This document shows, piece by piece, positions 17,228-27,469 of a stretch of 64,000 bases of DNA. Source of the stretch: Flavobacterium plurextorum (GTDB lineage: Bacteria > Bacteroidota > Bacteroidia > Flavobacteriales > Flavobacteriaceae); contig NZ_MUHD01000004.1 in assembly GCF_002217395.1 (NCBI RefSeq), positions 1 through 64,000 on the forward strand. The letters run 5' to 3'. The notes under the pieces were generated by a model. The model saw only the letters and a program-made list of their open reading frames with translations. It was not told the origin of the DNA and did not search any database. The translations under genes were made by a program, and so were the position numbers. The number at the start of each line of letters is the position of its first letter. The first letter of the stretch is position 1.

Positions 17228-17950
17228 CTATTTTTTATCCTGCATTGCAAAAACATTTTTCAATAAAGGCGTTGTTCTTGCGCTAATGTTAGTACGAATA
17301 TCTTTTTCTTCGACAGCGATCATTTTAAAAACACCAGATAAAGCTTGAGTTGTTGTATAGTCAGTTAAATCTGGATTTACTTTTTTTACAAGCGGGATTG
17401 TGTTGTATTTATTTATAATGTTTTTCCACACCACATCGGCACCCACTTTTTCGAATGAGCTTTTAATTACGGGATTAAATTTTCCGTATAAAGATTTAGT
17501 TGTGTTGCTTTGTAAATAAGTTGTTGCAGCGCTTTCATTTCCCAGTAAAATGTTTTTTGCATCGGTAATCGACATATTTTTCACTGCCGAAACAAAGATT
17601 GGAGTTGCTTCTTTCACGGCATCTTCTGCAGCACGATTCAGCATTTTAACACCTTCATCGGCAAGAGAACTTAATCCGACCCTTCTTAAAGTTGCATCGA
17701 CTTTTTGCAGTTCTTCGGGCATTAGAATTTTTACAGCTTCATTTTTATAAAAACCATCTACGGCGGTTAATTTACTTACTTGTTCTGTAATTCCTTTATT
17801 TAAAGCTTCTTTTAGTCCAGATGCAATATCAACGCCGCCAACTCCTGAAACTTTAGTAGATAGTTTTGATATTTTTTGAGATAAGGTTTCTTTTACCTGA
17901 GCCTGAGAACTTAGAGAAAATAGGAGAGACAGAATTAAAATCTTTTTCAT
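17228..17950 (-). CDS. DUF4197 family exported protein
   Basis: A 240-residue protein with a signal peptide (MKKILILSLLFSLSSQAQ) and an all-helical mature domain. The pattern LKEALNKGITEQVSKLTAVDGFYKNEAVKILMPEEL, then INRAAEDAVKEATPIFV and MSITDAKNILLGNESAAT, is the DUF4197 family. Function is unknown; it is periplasmic or surface-exposed by its signal. The promoter TATTTTTG on the minus strand (17973-17980) supports this start. Confidence 0.88.
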   Translation of the reverse strand: MKKILILSLLFSLSSQAQVKETLSQKISKLSTKVSGVGGVDIASGLKEALNKGITEQVSKLTAVDGFYKNEAVKILMPEELQKVDATLRRVGLSSLADEGVKMLNRAAEDAVKEATPIFVSAVKNMSITDAKNILLGNESAATTYLQSNTTKSLYGKFNPVIKSSFEKVGADVVWKNIINKYNTIPLVKKVNPDLTDYTTTQALSGVFKMIAVEEKDIRTNISARTTPLLKNVFAMQDKK

Positions 17951-17972
17951 TATAGGGTTTTTATTTAAGTTT

Positions 17973-17980
17973 CAAAAATA
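17973..17980 (-). promoter_or_regulatory. -7 element of DUF4197 gene
   Basis: Minus-strand TATTTTTG matches TAnnTTTG, 22 bp before the start codon. Confidence 0.5.
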
Positions 17981-18108
17981 CTACTTATTCAAAAATAAAG
18001 CCACAATTTTATTTGAGGAGCTGTAACAATTTGTTTTATAATTAACATTAGAACAGCTTTCAATTTCTTGGAGATAGTAATTTGATGAAAAGAAGAGACG
18101 ACAATACT

Positions 18109-18148
18109 GCAAAAAAAAAGATTCAACATTTTAGTTGAATCTTTTTAG
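18109..18148 (-). terminator. terminator of the 18172 gene
   Basis: The arms AGATTCAAC and GTTGAATCT around a six-base loop are flanked by A and T runs on either side. It lies 25 bp past the stop of the minus-strand gene. Confidence 0.8.
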
Positions 18149-18171
18149 TTGGTATATAAAAAAAAATGAAC

Positions 18172-19431
18172 TTATTGTTTTAGTTCAAACTTTCCGTCTT
18201 TCTCTGCATAAATTTCAGTTGCAGAAGATTCGTATTTCTTAAAAGATGAATCTGCTGTTTTTTCTACTAAAATAAAAACACCATTATATTTAATAAATTT
18301 CAATTCTAATCCTTTATCCGTAGTAATAGTTGTTTTATCGTTTACTACAACAAAATCAGTTTCACCGTTATCTTTATAGATCCAAACTTTTGATTCAGTT
18401 GGATCATTTGATGCTAGAATACTTCCTTCTGTACGATTAGCAAATCGATCCGTTTTAAGTTTTCCAGTTTGTGTTTTTCCGTTTTGAGAAACAGTTCCGT
18501 TAATATAGATATAGTAAGCCGAGTCAAATGTTGGGTTTTCAACTTTTGCGGTAAAGTTATTTTGGTTTACCGTCATTAAACTTGCAATGTTTGCTTTAGC
18601 TTCATCTGGCCACAAACTCATCATACCTGCACCTTGCTTTGCAGTTTCAAGATATTCTAAAGCTTTGTTGAAATTTAAAAGAAACAATTGTGTCAGCGAT
18701 AAGTTTAAGTAAATTACTTTATTGTAATCTTTTGGCTTTAATTTTTTGTATTCTTTACCCACATAACCCAAGTAGAATTTTTCAAGTTCTGTAAGATAAG
18801 ATTGGTCTATAGAATTGCTTGCAATCTTGTCTAAAAATTCATTTGTTTTAGTATTAAACTCGATAAGCTCAGGAAATTCATCTGCTTTTTCGAATACGCC
18901 GTAGTTTAATGTAAGTTCTTTTTCAGTTGTAAAGATATTATTATCATTAAGATATTTATATCCAATGTTGTTTAGATCACTTGCTAAACTTTGATTTGGT
19001 TTTCCGTTTACGTAAGTTCCAGAATACATTTTAGCATTTGTGCCTTTTTCATATATGATTTCATTGTTTTTTCCTAAAACCAAATATTTAAAATCACCGT
19101 CTAAAACATAAGTACCATTATCAGCTCTTTTGTAAGTTGATCCTTTGTAACCCATTAAAACACGAACATCTGGGTTTGATACATCTTTTTTAGAGTAATC
19201 TTCAATAGTGTTTTTTACTACATTATGCTCATAAGTTTTTGTGGTCTTGTCAGCATAATCTGCGTTCCAAGTATCGTCTCCTTGAACAATGATATTGTAT
19301 GTTTTAATGTTTTTGAAAAAGTCAGATTTTGGAATCGTTATCTTAACTTTTTTCTTGTTGGTGTCTGCTTTTTGAGCATAAGATGCACTGCTGATTACAG
19401 TTAGCAATAAGAATAGGGCAATTTTTTTCAT
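18172..19431 (-). CDS. exported protein of unknown function
   Basis: A 419-residue protein whose family I do not recognise. It has a signal peptide (MKKIALFLLLTVISSASYAQ). I choose the ATG at 19431, not the longer frame from 19488, because a minus-strand TATATTTG at 19446-19453 places transcription start inside that extension. Mature features: early beta-rich part (YNIIVQGDDTWNADYADKTTKTYEH), and a helical middle (ELEKFYLGYVGKEYKKLKPKDYNKVIYLNLSLTQLFLLNFNKALEYLETA) resembling one or two tetratricopeptide units. The C-terminal ~110 residues form a beta domain with repeated short strands. Own promoter and terminator. Probably periplasmic or surface. Confidence 0.7.
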   Translation of the reverse strand: MKKIALFLLLTVISSASYAQKADTNKKKVKITIPKSDFFKNIKTYNIIVQGDDTWNADYADKTTKTYEHNVVKNTIEDYSKKDVSNPDVRVLMGYKGSTYKRADNGTYVLDGDFKYLVLGKNNEIIYEKGTNAKMYSGTYVNGKPNQSLASDLNNIGYKYLNDNNIFTTEKELTLNYGVFEKADEFPELIEFNTKTNEFLDKIASNSIDQSYLTELEKFYLGYVGKEYKKLKPKDYNKVIYLNLSLTQLFLLNFNKALEYLETAKQGAGMMSLWPDEAKANIASLMTVNQNNFTAKVENPTFDSAYYIYINGTVSQNGKTQTGKLKTDRFANRTEGSILASNDPTESKVWIYKDNGETDFVVVNDKTTITTDKGLELKFIKYNGVFILVEKTADSSFKKYESSATEIYAEKDGKFELKQ

Positions 19432-19445
19432 AAGAATATTTTTGT

Positions 19446-19453
19446 CAAATATA
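19446..19453 (-). promoter_or_regulatory. -7 element deciding the start of the 18172-19431 gene
   Basis: CAAATATA on the plus strand is TATATTTG on the minus strand. It is 14 bp upstream of the ATG at 19431, which rules against the upstream ATG at 19488. Confidence 0.6.
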
Positions 19454-19647
19454 TGAATACGACTATTAAATGCACCAGTAAAAAACATGTTTTAATTCAA
19501 AAAAAACAATAGCTTAATAAAGCAGATTTTCCAAAGAAAATATAGACTTTTAGTACATTGATAGTTTGTTTTTTAATTCTTTGGAAACTAAAAACAAAGA
19601 GTATATTTTGCAATATTATATTACGGCGTGTCCAGTAAATAAAGAAA

Positions 19648-19690
19648 AATCGGAAGCTCAACTTAATGAATTTCCGATTGATTTTTAATT
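19648..19690 (-). terminator. terminator of L,D-transpeptidase gene
   Basis: The arms AATCGGAA and TTCCGATT enclose an ~17-base loop, with A/T runs around them, 20 bp after the stop. Confidence 0.65.
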
Positions 19691-19702
19691 TTTAAATTAA
19701 AT

Positions 19703-21265
19703 TTAGTTTACAGCAACAGATGTTTTTTCAGGAGTTAAATCAGCATCTTTTTCGTAAACATCTTGAAAAAAGCCAACTTCTCCGTTTTCATTTACAAGCG
19801 AAGTAAAATAGCAGATATAAATTGGTACTTTTTTAGAAAGTTTGAAACTGTTTTCTGCTTTTCCTGCCATTGCGCTGTCTATTTTTTCTTTTGTCCATTC
19901 AGGATAATCTTTCAGCATGGCAACGGCTAATTCTTTAGCTAATTTTACATTAATACATCCATGACTGAAAGTTCTTTTTTCAAAATCGAATAAAGTTTTA
20001 GATGGTGTGTCGTGCATATAAATATCGTCTGGATTTGGGAACATGAATTTAACTAAACCTAAAGAGTTTTCAGGTCCCGGTTTTTGTCGTATCTGACCGT
20101 TTACCATTTCCATATTATGCTCAGCAAGATAATTTTTATTGGCAGCTATTTTTAATTTTAACTCATTTTCAACTATACTTTGCGGCACAGTCCAGTACGG
20201 ACTAAAAACAATTCTTTCGATTTGACCGTTAAAAATGGTAGTTTTAGTTAAAGGAGAACCTACAAATACACTTGAGGTTAATTCAATTTTTCCGTTTTTA
20301 ACGTAAATCAATTCATACGACGGAACATTTACCATAATATATTCGTCATTGTTCACCAGCTCAGCCGAAATAGAACGAACTCTTTCCATATTAAGTACCA
20401 AGGTTTTTACTTTATCCGAAATTGGAATATTCATTTCCTTAATATGTTCTTCTGCCAGAATGTAATTTGGTTTAAAACCATTACGAACTTTATATTTCAT
20501 TACAGCATCCATCAGTTCACGATCGTAAACATCACTTTTAGAATCCTGTTTTAAATCGCCCAATAAATACAAACGTGTTCTAACTTGAGCAATTGTGTTT
20601 GAAACCGCATCTGGACGTAAATCTTTATATGGAGTTTCTGTGGTAATAGGTTTCCATTTATTAGATTTTTCTATTTTTTTATACTGTTGTAAAACGCCTT
20701 GCAGTTTATAATATTGATTATAAAGATTTCCATTACCTTCCGTTTTTGCTGTTGCATTTTCGATTGTACTGTAGTTTAGAAAATCTTTCAACATGGCATC
20801 ATAAGACAATTTTTTGTTTGAATCTGAATTGTTTTTTTGAGCATACACAATGTATAAAGAACTTAAAAGCATATCAGCATCGGTTGTAGAGAGATTGGTT
20901 TCTGATGAAGAATCAAAAAGCTGGTCTATTTCTTTTTGGTAAGGAATAACCAAATCGTTTGTTTTTTTTGCTTTTTCATATAAAACAGTACCAAATTTAT
21001 TGATCTCATTCTCGTCGTACCAAATAGTTCCAAGAGATCGATTTTTGTATAAGGACATGACATCAGATTTATACTTTTTTAAATCAGTATATTTCTTGAA
21101 AAATTCGTTTGAAACATTGTCTTTTACATCATCATTACCTGAATTATTGTAAAAAGCCAATACGTTAGATTTATGATTCTTAGACTCAACATTTTCGTAC
21201 TTATTAAAAGATACGATAATAAAACTAAGAGCAATAATTATACTTAGGTGATATGTAGTTTTCAT
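19703..21265 (-). CDS. L,D-transpeptidase (YkuD family) with scaffold domain
   Basis: Cell-wall enzyme that forms or breaks peptidoglycan links using a catalytic cysteine. The 520 residues have an N-terminal membrane/signal segment (about 5-22), a helical scaffold region (about 60-270) with a peptidoglycan-binding-like stretch (VYDRELMDAVMKYKVRNGFKPN), and a YkuD catalytic domain with HDTPSKTLFDFEKRTFSHGCINV, catalytic Cys437. The order matches the WfhG/YcbB-like subgroup (scaffold plus PG-binding plus YkuD). It acts in the periplasm. It is a single gene with its own terminator; cross-links other than 3-3, or lipoprotein anchoring, cannot be told apart from sequence. Confidence 0.9.
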   Translation of the reverse strand: MKTTYHLSIIIALSFIIVSFNKYENVESKNHKSNVLAFYNNSGNDDVKDNVSNEFFKKYTDLKKYKSDVMSLYKNRSLGTIWYDENEINKFGTVLYEKAKKTNDLVIPYQKEIDQLFDSSSETNLSTTDADMLLSSLYIVYAQKNNSDSNKKLSYDAMLKDFLNYSTIENATAKTEGNGNLYNQYYKLQGVLQQYKKIEKSNKWKPITTETPYKDLRPDAVSNTIAQVRTRLYLLGDLKQDSKSDVYDRELMDAVMKYKVRNGFKPNYILAEEHIKEMNIPISDKVKTLVLNMERVRSISAELVNNDEYIMVNVPSYELIYVKNGKIELTSSVFVGSPLTKTTIFNGQIERIVFSPYWTVPQSIVENELKLKIAANKNYLAEHNMEMVNGQIRQKPGPENSLGLVKFMFPNPDDIYMHDTPSKTLFDFEKRTFSHGCINVKLAKELAVAMLKDYPEWTKEKIDSAMAGKAENSFKLSKKVPIYICYFTSLVNENGEVGFFQDVYEKDADLTPEKTSVAVN

Positions 21266-21556
21266 TTTTTTAAATTTTTACGTTACTAATTAGATTTTTA
21301 AGTTTGGTAAAAATTTGGGGCTTTTTCTACCTTGCTAAATTACTTTAAGATGTTGTAAATGAGTTGCTTTATTAAATATGGATTTATCAAAATTGCCATG
21401 TTTTAGGTTTATATAGTATAGATCAATAAGAGTTTTAAATTGTTACCCTAGTAGTTTTAGAATAGTGAATCTTTTTTTGTTAACATAAAGCTATTACAGT
21501 AACCAAATATTAAAATATTTTGTAAATTGCTCCCTTAAAATTATCATATTCATAAA

Positions 21557-24500
21557 ATGGAACAACAAATACCATATATTCCTAAAAATAAAGTAAGAAT
21601 TGTCACAGCTGCTTCTCTTTTTGACGGTCATGATGCTGCGATCAATATAATGCGTCGTATTATTCAGTCAACTGGAGTCGAAGTAATTCATTTAGGACAC
21701 GACCGCAGTGTCGAAGAAGTGGTTAATACCGCAATTCAGGAAGATGCTAATGCAATTGCAATGACTTCTTACCAAGGCGGACATAATGAGTATTTTAAAT
21801 ATATGTATGATTTGCTTCGCGAAAAAGGAGCAGGACATATTAAGATTTTCGGCGGCGGCGGTGGTGTAATTCTGCCAAGCGAAATTTCGGAATTACACGA
21901 ATATGGTATTACCAGAATTTATGCACCAGATGATGGACGTTCGTTAGGACTTCAAGGAATGATTAATGATTTGGTTCAACAAGCTGATTTTCCTATTGGA
22001 GATAAGTTAAATAGAGAAATCGATCATATCGAAAATAAAGTTCCAACAGCAATTGCTCGATTAATTTCGGCAGCGGAGAATTTTCCTGAGATTGCAAAAC
22101 CTGTTTTTGATAAAATTCACGAAAGCAATGCCAATTCTAAAATTCCGGTTTTAGGAATTACAGGAACGGGCGGAGCAGGAAAATCATCTTTGGTAGACGA
22201 ATTAGTACGTCGTTTTTTAATTGATTTTCCTGAAAAAACAATCGGATTAATTTCTGTCGATCCATCAAAAAGAAAAACTGGAGGAGCACTTTTAGGAGAC
22301 AGAATCCGAATGAATGCTATAAATAACCCTCGTGTATATATGCGTTCGCTGGCAACTCGTCAATCTAATTTAGCATTGTCGAAATATGTTGCCGAAGCAA
22401 TTCAGGTTTTGAAAGCAGCAAAATACGATTTGATTATTCTGGAAACTTCAGGAATTGGTCAGTCTGATACTGAGATTATGGATCATTCTGATGTTTCTTT
22501 ATATGTAATGACTCCAGAATTTGGAGCTGCAACACAATTGGAAAAAATCGATATGCTTGATTTTGCTGATTTAGTAGCTTTAAATAAATTCGATAAACGC
22601 GGCGCACTTGATGCTTTACGCGATGTAAAAAAACAATATCAAAGAAACCATAATTTATGGGATAAAAATCCTGACGAAATGCCTGTTTTCGGAACAATTG
22701 CTTCGCAGTTTAACGATCCAGGAATGAACACGCTTTATAAAGCGATTATGGATAAAGTAGTCGAAAAAACCGATTCTGATTTGAAATCGACTTTTGAGAT
22801 TACAAAAGAAATGAGCGAGAAAATCTTTGTAATTCCGCCACACAGAACACGTTATTTATCTGAAATTGCAGAGAATAATAGATCTTATGATGAGATTGCG
22901 GTTTCGCAGCAAAAAACAGCGCAGAAATTATACGGAATTTTCAAAACCATAGAATCTGTTTCTGGTAAAGTTCCTCAAATTACTAAAGCAGGAATTGATG
23001 ACGATAGTGTCATCCTGAGCGCAGTCGAAGGATTAGATGAAAACAGAATCTTTTTAAATCTTTTACTAAATCAGTTTGATAAAGTAAAAATGGATCTAGA
23101 TCCGTACAATTGGGAAATTATCCTGAATTGGGATGAAAAAGTAGCTAAATACAAAAATCCAGTTTACTCCTTTAAAGTTCGTGATAAAGAAATTAAGATT
23201 GCAACACATTCTGAAAGTTTATCACATTTACAGATTCCGAAAATTGCTTTACCTAAATATGAAGGCTGGGGAGATATTTTACGTTGGAATTTACAGGAAA
23301 ATGTTCCTGGAGAATTTCCGTTTGCTTCGGGATTGTATCCGTTTAAACGAGAAGGCGAAGATCCGTCGAGAATGTTTGCGGGAGAAGGCGGACCAGAAAG
23401 AACCAATAAACGTTTTCATTATGTAAGTGCTGGATTGCCTGCAAAAAGACTTTCGACTGCTTTTGACAGTGTTACTTTATACGGAAACGATCCAGATTTA
23501 CGTCCAGATATTTATGGAAAAATTGGAAATGCGGGAGTTTCAATCTGTTGTTTAGACGATGCTAAAAAGTTGTATTCAGGTTTTGACTTGGTGCATGCTT
23601 TAACATCTGTAAGTATGACGATTAATGGGCCAGCGCCAATGTTGTTAGGCTTTTTTATGAATGCGGCAATCGATCAGCAATGTGAATTGTACATTAAAGC
23701 CAACGAATTAGAAAAAGAAGTTGAGGTAAAAATCAACAAAATATATGTAGCTAAAGGTATTGAAAGACCAAAATACCAAGGCGACTTACCAGAAGGAAAT
23801 AATGGTTTAGGATTAATGCTTTTGGGCGTTACAGGAGATCAGGTTTTACCTTTGGAAGTTTATAATGAGATAAAAGTAAAAACACTATCGCAAGTTCGTG
23901 GAACAGTTCAGGCGGATATTTTAAAAGAAGATCAGGCGCAGAATACTTGTATTTTTTCAACCGAATTTGCTTTGCGTTTAATGGGAGACGTTCAGGAATA
24001 TTTTATCACTAAAAATGTTCGTAATTTCTATTCCGTTTCGATTTCAGGATATCATATTGCCGAGGCAGGAGCAAACCCAATTACGCAATTGGCATTTACG
24101 CTTTCTAATGGTTTCACTTACGTGGAATATTATTTGAGCCGCGGAATGAATATTAACGATTTTGGACCAAACTTATCGTTTTTCTTCTCTAACGGAGTAG
24201 ATCCGGAATATTCTGTAATTGGTCGTGTGGCGCGTAAAATTTGGGCAAAAGCTATGAAAAACAAATACGGAGCCAACGAAAGAGCACAAATGTTGAAATA
24301 TCATATTCAGACTTCTGGACGTTCTTTACACGCGCAGGAAATTGATTTCAATGATATTAGAACAACTTTACAGGCTTTATACGCAATTTATGACAACTGT
24401 AATTCGCTTCACACGAATGCTTACGACGAAGCGATTACAACGCCAACAGAAGAATCTGTGCGTCGCGCAATGGCGATTCAGCTGATTATTAATAAAGAAT

Positions 24501-24997
24501 TAGGTTTAGCCAAAAACGAAAACCCAATTCAAGGTTCCTTCATTATCGAAGAATTAACTGATTTGGTTGAAGCAGCAGTTTTACAAGAATTCGACAGAAT
24601 TACAGAACGCGGCGGAGTTCTTGGTGCAATGGAAACGATGTATCAACGTTCTAAAATTCAGGAAGAAAGTTTGTATTACGAAACGTTGAAACACAACGGA
24701 GATTTCCCAATTGTGGGTGTAAACACGTTCTTGAGTTCAAAAGGTTCACCAACGGTAATTCCGGCAGAAGTTATTCGTGCAACCGAAGAAGAAAAACAAT
24801 ATCAAATCACTATGCTGGATAATTTACACCAGTTTCATGAAGCAAAAGTAAACGAGCATTTAAGTAAACTGCAAGAAGCGGCTATTAAAAACGAAAACTT
24901 ATTCGACCATTTAATGGAAGCTACAAAAGTTTGTTCTTTAGGTCAGATTACTTCGGCATTGTTTGAAGTTGGTGGGCAGTATAGAAGGAATATGTAG
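21557..24997 (+). CDS. icmF: fused isobutyryl-CoA mutase IcmF
   Basis: Adenosylcobalamin enzyme that interconverts isobutyryl-CoA and n-butyryl-CoA (and related acyl-CoAs), with its own G-protein repair chaperone. In 1146 residues: B12-binding domain (1-~150; [11 protein letters not shown], where the base-off histidine is His25), MeaI-type GTPase with P-loop GTGGAGKS at 203-210 and the downstream GDRIRM and NKFDKRG, a linker, and the mutase TIM barrel (about 560-1146; GASVxx-type active-site text near [19 protein letters not shown]). Fusion and order distinguish it from methylmalonyl-CoA mutase, which lacks the in-line GTPase. The linker has an in-frame copy of a genomic repeat at residues 485-492. 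No cobalamin riboswitch is seen upstream. Confidence 0.92.
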   Translation: MEQQIPYIPKNKVRIVTAASLFDGHDAAINIMRRIIQSTGVEVIHLGHDRSVEEVVNTAIQEDANAIAMTSYQGGHNEYFKYMYDLLREKGAGHIKIFGGGGGVILPSEISELHEYGITRIYAPDDGRSLGLQGMINDLVQQADFPIGDKLNREIDHIENKVPTAIARLISAAENFPEIAKPVFDKIHESNANSKIPVLGITGTGGAGKSSLVDELVRRFLIDFPEKTIGLISVDPSKRKTGGALLGDRIRMNAINNPRVYMRSLATRQSNLALSKYVAEAIQVLKAAKYDLIILETSGIGQSDTEIMDHSDVSLYVMTPEFGAATQLEKIDMLDFADLVALNKFDKRGALDALRDVKKQYQRNHNLWDKNPDEMPVFGTIASQFNDPGMNTLYKAIMDKVVEKTDSDLKSTFEITKEMSEKIFVIPPHRTRYLSEIAENNRSYDEIAVSQQKTAQKLYGIFKTIESVSGKVPQITKAGIDDDSVILSAVEGLDENRIFLNLLLNQFDKVKMDLDPYNWEIILNWDEKVAKYKNPVYSFKVRDKEIKIATHSESLSHLQIPKIALPKYEGWGDILRWNLQENVPGEFPFASGLYPFKREGEDPSRMFAGEGGPERTNKRFHYVSAGLPAKRLSTAFDSVTLYGNDPDLRPDIYGKIGNAGVSICCLDDAKKLYSGFDLVHALTSVSMTINGPAPMLLGFFMNAAIDQQCELYIKANELEKEVEVKINKIYVAKGIERPKYQGDLPEGNNGLGLMLLGVTGDQVLPLEVYNEIKVKTLSQVRGTVQADILKEDQAQNTCIFSTEFALRLMGDVQEYFITKNVRNFYSVSISGYHIAEAGANPITQLAFTLSNGFTYVEYYLSRGMNINDFGPNLSFFFSNGVDPEYSVIGRVARKIWAKAMKNKYGANERAQMLKYHIQTSGRSLHAQEIDFNDIRTTLQALYAIYDNCNSLHTNAYDEAITTPTEESVRRAMAIQLIINKELGLAKNENPIQGSFIIEELTDLVEAAVLQEFDRITERGGVLGAMETMYQRSKIQEESLYYETLKHNGDFPIVGVNTFLSSKGSPTVIPAEVIRATEEEKQYQITMLDNLHQFHEAKVNEHLSKLQEAAIKNENLFDHLMEATKVCSLGQITSALFEVGGQYRRNM
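23009..23032. repeat. interspersed repeat embedded in icmF
   Basis: The intergenic repeat GTCATCCTGAGCGCAGTCGA (plus AGGA) lies in frame inside icmF and encodes VILSAVEG (residues 485-492) in the linker between GTPase and mutase. The same repeat family occurs in non-coding places at 9459, 35085 and 49590. Confidence 0.75.
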
Positions 24998-25018
24998 ATA
25001 TTCTTTTTTTTAAATAAT

Positions 25019-25058
25019 AAAAACGCATTTGATTTAACTGTCGAATGCGTTTTTTGTT
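25019..25058 (+). terminator. icmF terminator
   Basis: The arms AACGCATT and AATGCGTT with a loop of about 16 bases are followed by a T run, 22 bp after the stop. Confidence 0.75.
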
Positions 25059-25145
25059 TGTAAAATGATATTTGTAATATAAATCGTTATATATTTACTG
25101 TTAAATTTAATCAAAAAGCTTTTTTTTTGATTAACGATATTGATG

Positions 25146-25153
25146 TAATTTTA
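25146..25153 (+). promoter_or_regulatory. -7-like element, ELWxxDGT gene
   Basis: TAATTTTA (one mismatch from TAnnTTTG) lies 14 bp before the start. Confidence 0.35.
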
Positions 25154-25167
25154 TTAAAGAGACTTAT

Positions 25168-26778
25168 ATGAAAACAAAACTACTTTTATTTTTTTTTATT
25201 TTTTTATTTACTGAAGTTAATGCTCAACAAGAAATTTATAATTTTTCTCCTGGTACTCCGATGAGTTCAGTTCACTTTAATAAAAAGTTTTTTTTTGAAG
25301 GTTATGAAACTGGTACGGGGAAAGAAATATGGCAAAGTGACGGAACAACTTCTAATACAAGCTTGTTAAAAGATATTAATGTAGGAAGTGGTAATTCGAC
25401 GGTTGCAAATTTAAAACAGACATCAACTATTTTAAATGATGATCTATATTTTATTGCCAAAGATGTAGATTCTAATGGAGAAATATGGAAAATAAATGGT
25501 AAAACAGAAGTTCCTGAAAAAATAACAACTTTTCTCAATGGCAGAGTGACAAGATTGACTACTGTAGGAAATACAATTTTTTTTATCATTAGAAACGTAG
25601 ATAATACCATAGAACTTTGGAAAACAGATGGAACAGCAGTTGGTACTGTAATGATAAAGAATGATTTCTCTATTTGGAACAGAGTTTCATTTCAAGGAAA
25701 GTGTAATAATACTTTTATATTTACATTTCAGCCGCAAGGGAGTAATAATTCAAGAGTTTGGAGAAGTGATGGAACTTCTGGTGGAACATTTCCAATAACA
25801 GAAGAAATTGATGGAAACGGTTCCGGAAAATCTACTGAAGGTGGATCGACCAACGGAGGAACTTCTATTTTGAGTCAATATATAGAATATAAAAATAAAT
25901 TATATTTTGTTAGTAGATTTTTTTTGTTTGAAACTGATGGAACTCTTGCAAATACTAAAAGTGTTGGAAATACTAAAAATAAAGATTCTAAACTGGTTGA
26001 TTTTAGCGATATTATTGAAGTAAATGGTAGCTTCTATTTAATGTTTTTTACTTCAAGTATTAATAACTTGACGCTATTGAAATTTAATTCAGAAAGCCAT
26101 GATATTTTTCCTATTTATGATAAGACAAGTATGCAATACTTTTTTCCTTCTAATTTTGTGAAAACAGAGAATTCTTTGCTTTTTAGTTCATTCAATTCAA
26201 CAGGAGGAACATCCTTGGTTTCGATGGATTTATCTACAAATGTTGTGTCTAATGTTAAAGAATTATCATTGGCGAATGATTTAGAAAGACCCGTGATATT
26301 CCGTGACATTAATAGAGGGGGTATTTTGAAAATTAATAAGGATGAATATTTTATTATGAATTCAAGAGAGAAAAATACTGAAAGGAAAGGATGGATCTTA
26401 AATAATACTCTACAAACTACGGAAAATATTAGTTCATTAGACAATATTCTTGAACCTTTTGCTTACAATGATTATTTATATTATTCTAAAGATAATAAAC
26501 TGTATAAGTTTGCAAAAAATTTAAGCACAGTTTCCGTAGATCAAAGAAAATCCTTAAATCTGTACCCAAACCCTTCAAAAAACTTTGTGAATTTCTATAC
26601 TGAAGATTACAGCGAAATTGAAGATATTCAAATTTTTGATTTAAATGGCCGATTAGTAAGTGGTAGATCTGATTTGAATGGTGATAAAATTGATATATCC
26701 AATTTGCATCAAGGAACCTATATTTTGAAAGCTAAAATTAATGGAACCGAGATTACTAAAAAGATTATAAAAAAGTAA
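25168..26778 (+). CDS. ELWxxDGT-repeat secreted protein with T9SS sorting domain
   Basis: A 536-residue surface or secreted protein: signal peptide (MKTKLLLFFFIFLFTEVNAQ), then beta-propeller-like repeats with the family motif (EIWQSDGTTSNT, EIWKINGKTE, ELWKTDGTAVGT, VWRSDGTSGGT, FLFETDGTLANT). The C-terminal ~70 residues are a type A sorting domain (NLYPNPSKNFVNFY, IQIFDLNGRLV, NLHQGTYILKAKINGTEITKKIIKK). T9SS cargo with this domain is exported across the outer membrane and the domain is cleaved. Function of the propeller is not known; such proteins are thought to be adhesive or sugar-binding. It is a single gene with its own terminator at about 26785. Confidence 0.92.
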   Translation: MKTKLLLFFFIFLFTEVNAQQEIYNFSPGTPMSSVHFNKKFFFEGYETGTGKEIWQSDGTTSNTSLLKDINVGSGNSTVANLKQTSTILNDDLYFIAKDVDSNGEIWKINGKTEVPEKITTFLNGRVTRLTTVGNTIFFIIRNVDNTIELWKTDGTAVGTVMIKNDFSIWNRVSFQGKCNNTFIFTFQPQGSNNSRVWRSDGTSGGTFPITEEIDGNGSGKSTEGGSTNGGTSILSQYIEYKNKLYFVSRFFLFETDGTLANTKSVGNTKNKDSKLVDFSDIIEVNGSFYLMFFTSSINNLTLLKFNSESHDIFPIYDKTSMQYFFPSNFVKTENSLLFSSFNSTGGTSLVSMDLSTNVVSNVKELSLANDLERPVIFRDINRGGILKINKDEYFIMNSREKNTERKGWILNNTLQTTENISSLDNILEPFAYNDYLYYSKDNKLYKFAKNLSTVSVDQRKSLNLYPNPSKNFVNFYTEDYSEIEDIQIFDLNGRLVSGRSDLNGDKIDISNLHQGTYILKAKINGTEITKKIIKK

Positions 26779-26782
26779 ATAG

Positions 26783-26816
26783 AAAAAAAAGCATCCACTA
26801 TAAATGGGTGCTTTTG
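26783..26816. terminator. bidirectional terminator
   Basis: The arms AAAAGCATCCA and TGGGTGCTTTT with a seven-base loop sit between convergent genes and serve both directions. Confidence 0.8.
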
Positions 26817-26838
26817 TATTTTATAAACTATTACTGTT

Positions 26839-27225
26839 TTAAACCTTTTTTCTTGTAATAACTTTTGGCTTACTATTTAGTTTTTCGATAACAGCATCGG
26901 CTTTTTCATTTTGACAAATAAATCGCAAAGATTCTGCATAACGATAATAGTAAACGGGCTCCAGGTCAGATGTTATGGCAAAAAGTTCACCGTACCACGC
27001 AGCAGCTTTATCTAGTTTGTAGTTAGAATAAGATGAATTTCCTAGTTTTTGAAATAAGTCGACAGATTTGTAGCCTTTTGCCGCAATTCGTTCGTATGTT
27101 TTTATCACATCAACATAAGCATATTTGTCGCTTATTTTATCTGTTATGAAAGGTTTTTCATTTTGAGCAGAAACACGAAGTGAAAAAACAGTCAATAGCA
27201 CAAGAACAGCTAGTTTTTCTTTCAT
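26839..27225 (-). CDS. small exported TPR protein, resembles N-terminus of OmpA/PD40 proteins
   Basis: A 128-residue protein with a signal peptide (MKEKLAVLVLLTVFSLRVSAQ) and about two tetratricopeptide units. The text YVDVIKTYERIAAKGYKSVDLFQKLGNSSYSNYKLDKAAAWYGELF, then EPVYYYRYAESLR, closely follows the N-terminal TPR domain of the large PorE-like OmpA/PD40 proteins of Flavobacterium. The PD40 propeller and OmpA parts are absent, and nothing downstream continues them. It could be a small periplasmic TPR adaptor or a truncated paralog. A minus-strand TATATTTG (27273-27280) supports an active promoter. Confidence 0.7.
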   Translation of the reverse strand: MKEKLAVLVLLTVFSLRVSAQNEKPFITDKISDKYAYVDVIKTYERIAAKGYKSVDLFQKLGNSSYSNYKLDKAAAWYGELFAITSDLEPVYYYRYAESLRFICQNEKADAVIEKLNSKPKVITRKKV

Positions 27226-27272
27226 GAATATTGGTTTAAATGAATGGTTTGGTTACTAATTTTTTATTTTTG

Positions 27273-27280
27273 CAAATATA
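27273..27280 (-). promoter_or_regulatory. -7 element of the TPR protein gene
   Basis: Minus-strand TATATTTG, a full match to TAnnTTTG, 47 bp upstream of the start. Confidence 0.5.
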
Positions 27281-27439
27281 TCTAAATCAAGTATATAACG
27301 TGTATTTTGTCGATGTTTTTTTTAGTTTTATCGGTTTTATTTTGTTGTCGAAAACGAATTAACGTATTAAATAGAAAATTTCTTATAATGAAAAACGATT
27401 TATCAGAATAAATATTTCATTTATACAAAAGATAAATTA

Positions 27440-27447
27440 TAATTTTA
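27440..27447 (+). promoter_or_regulatory. -7-like element of the ISP-fragment gene
   Basis: TAATTTTA, one mismatch to TAnnTTTG, 22 bp before the start. Confidence 0.35.
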
Positions 27448-27469
27448 GAGATATAAAGTTAAGAATATT

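Noticed and set aside
19432..19488. Extended N-terminus of the exported protein at 18172
   Set aside because: A -7 promoter element lies inside the extension and the signal peptide begins at 19431.
21266..21556. Cobalamin riboswitch before icmF
   Set aside because: No B12-box or GCCACTG-type element is visible in the AT-rich leader.
22476..22843. Minus-strand frames inside icmF
   Set aside because: Shadows of the strongly coding plus strand, whose motifs are intact.
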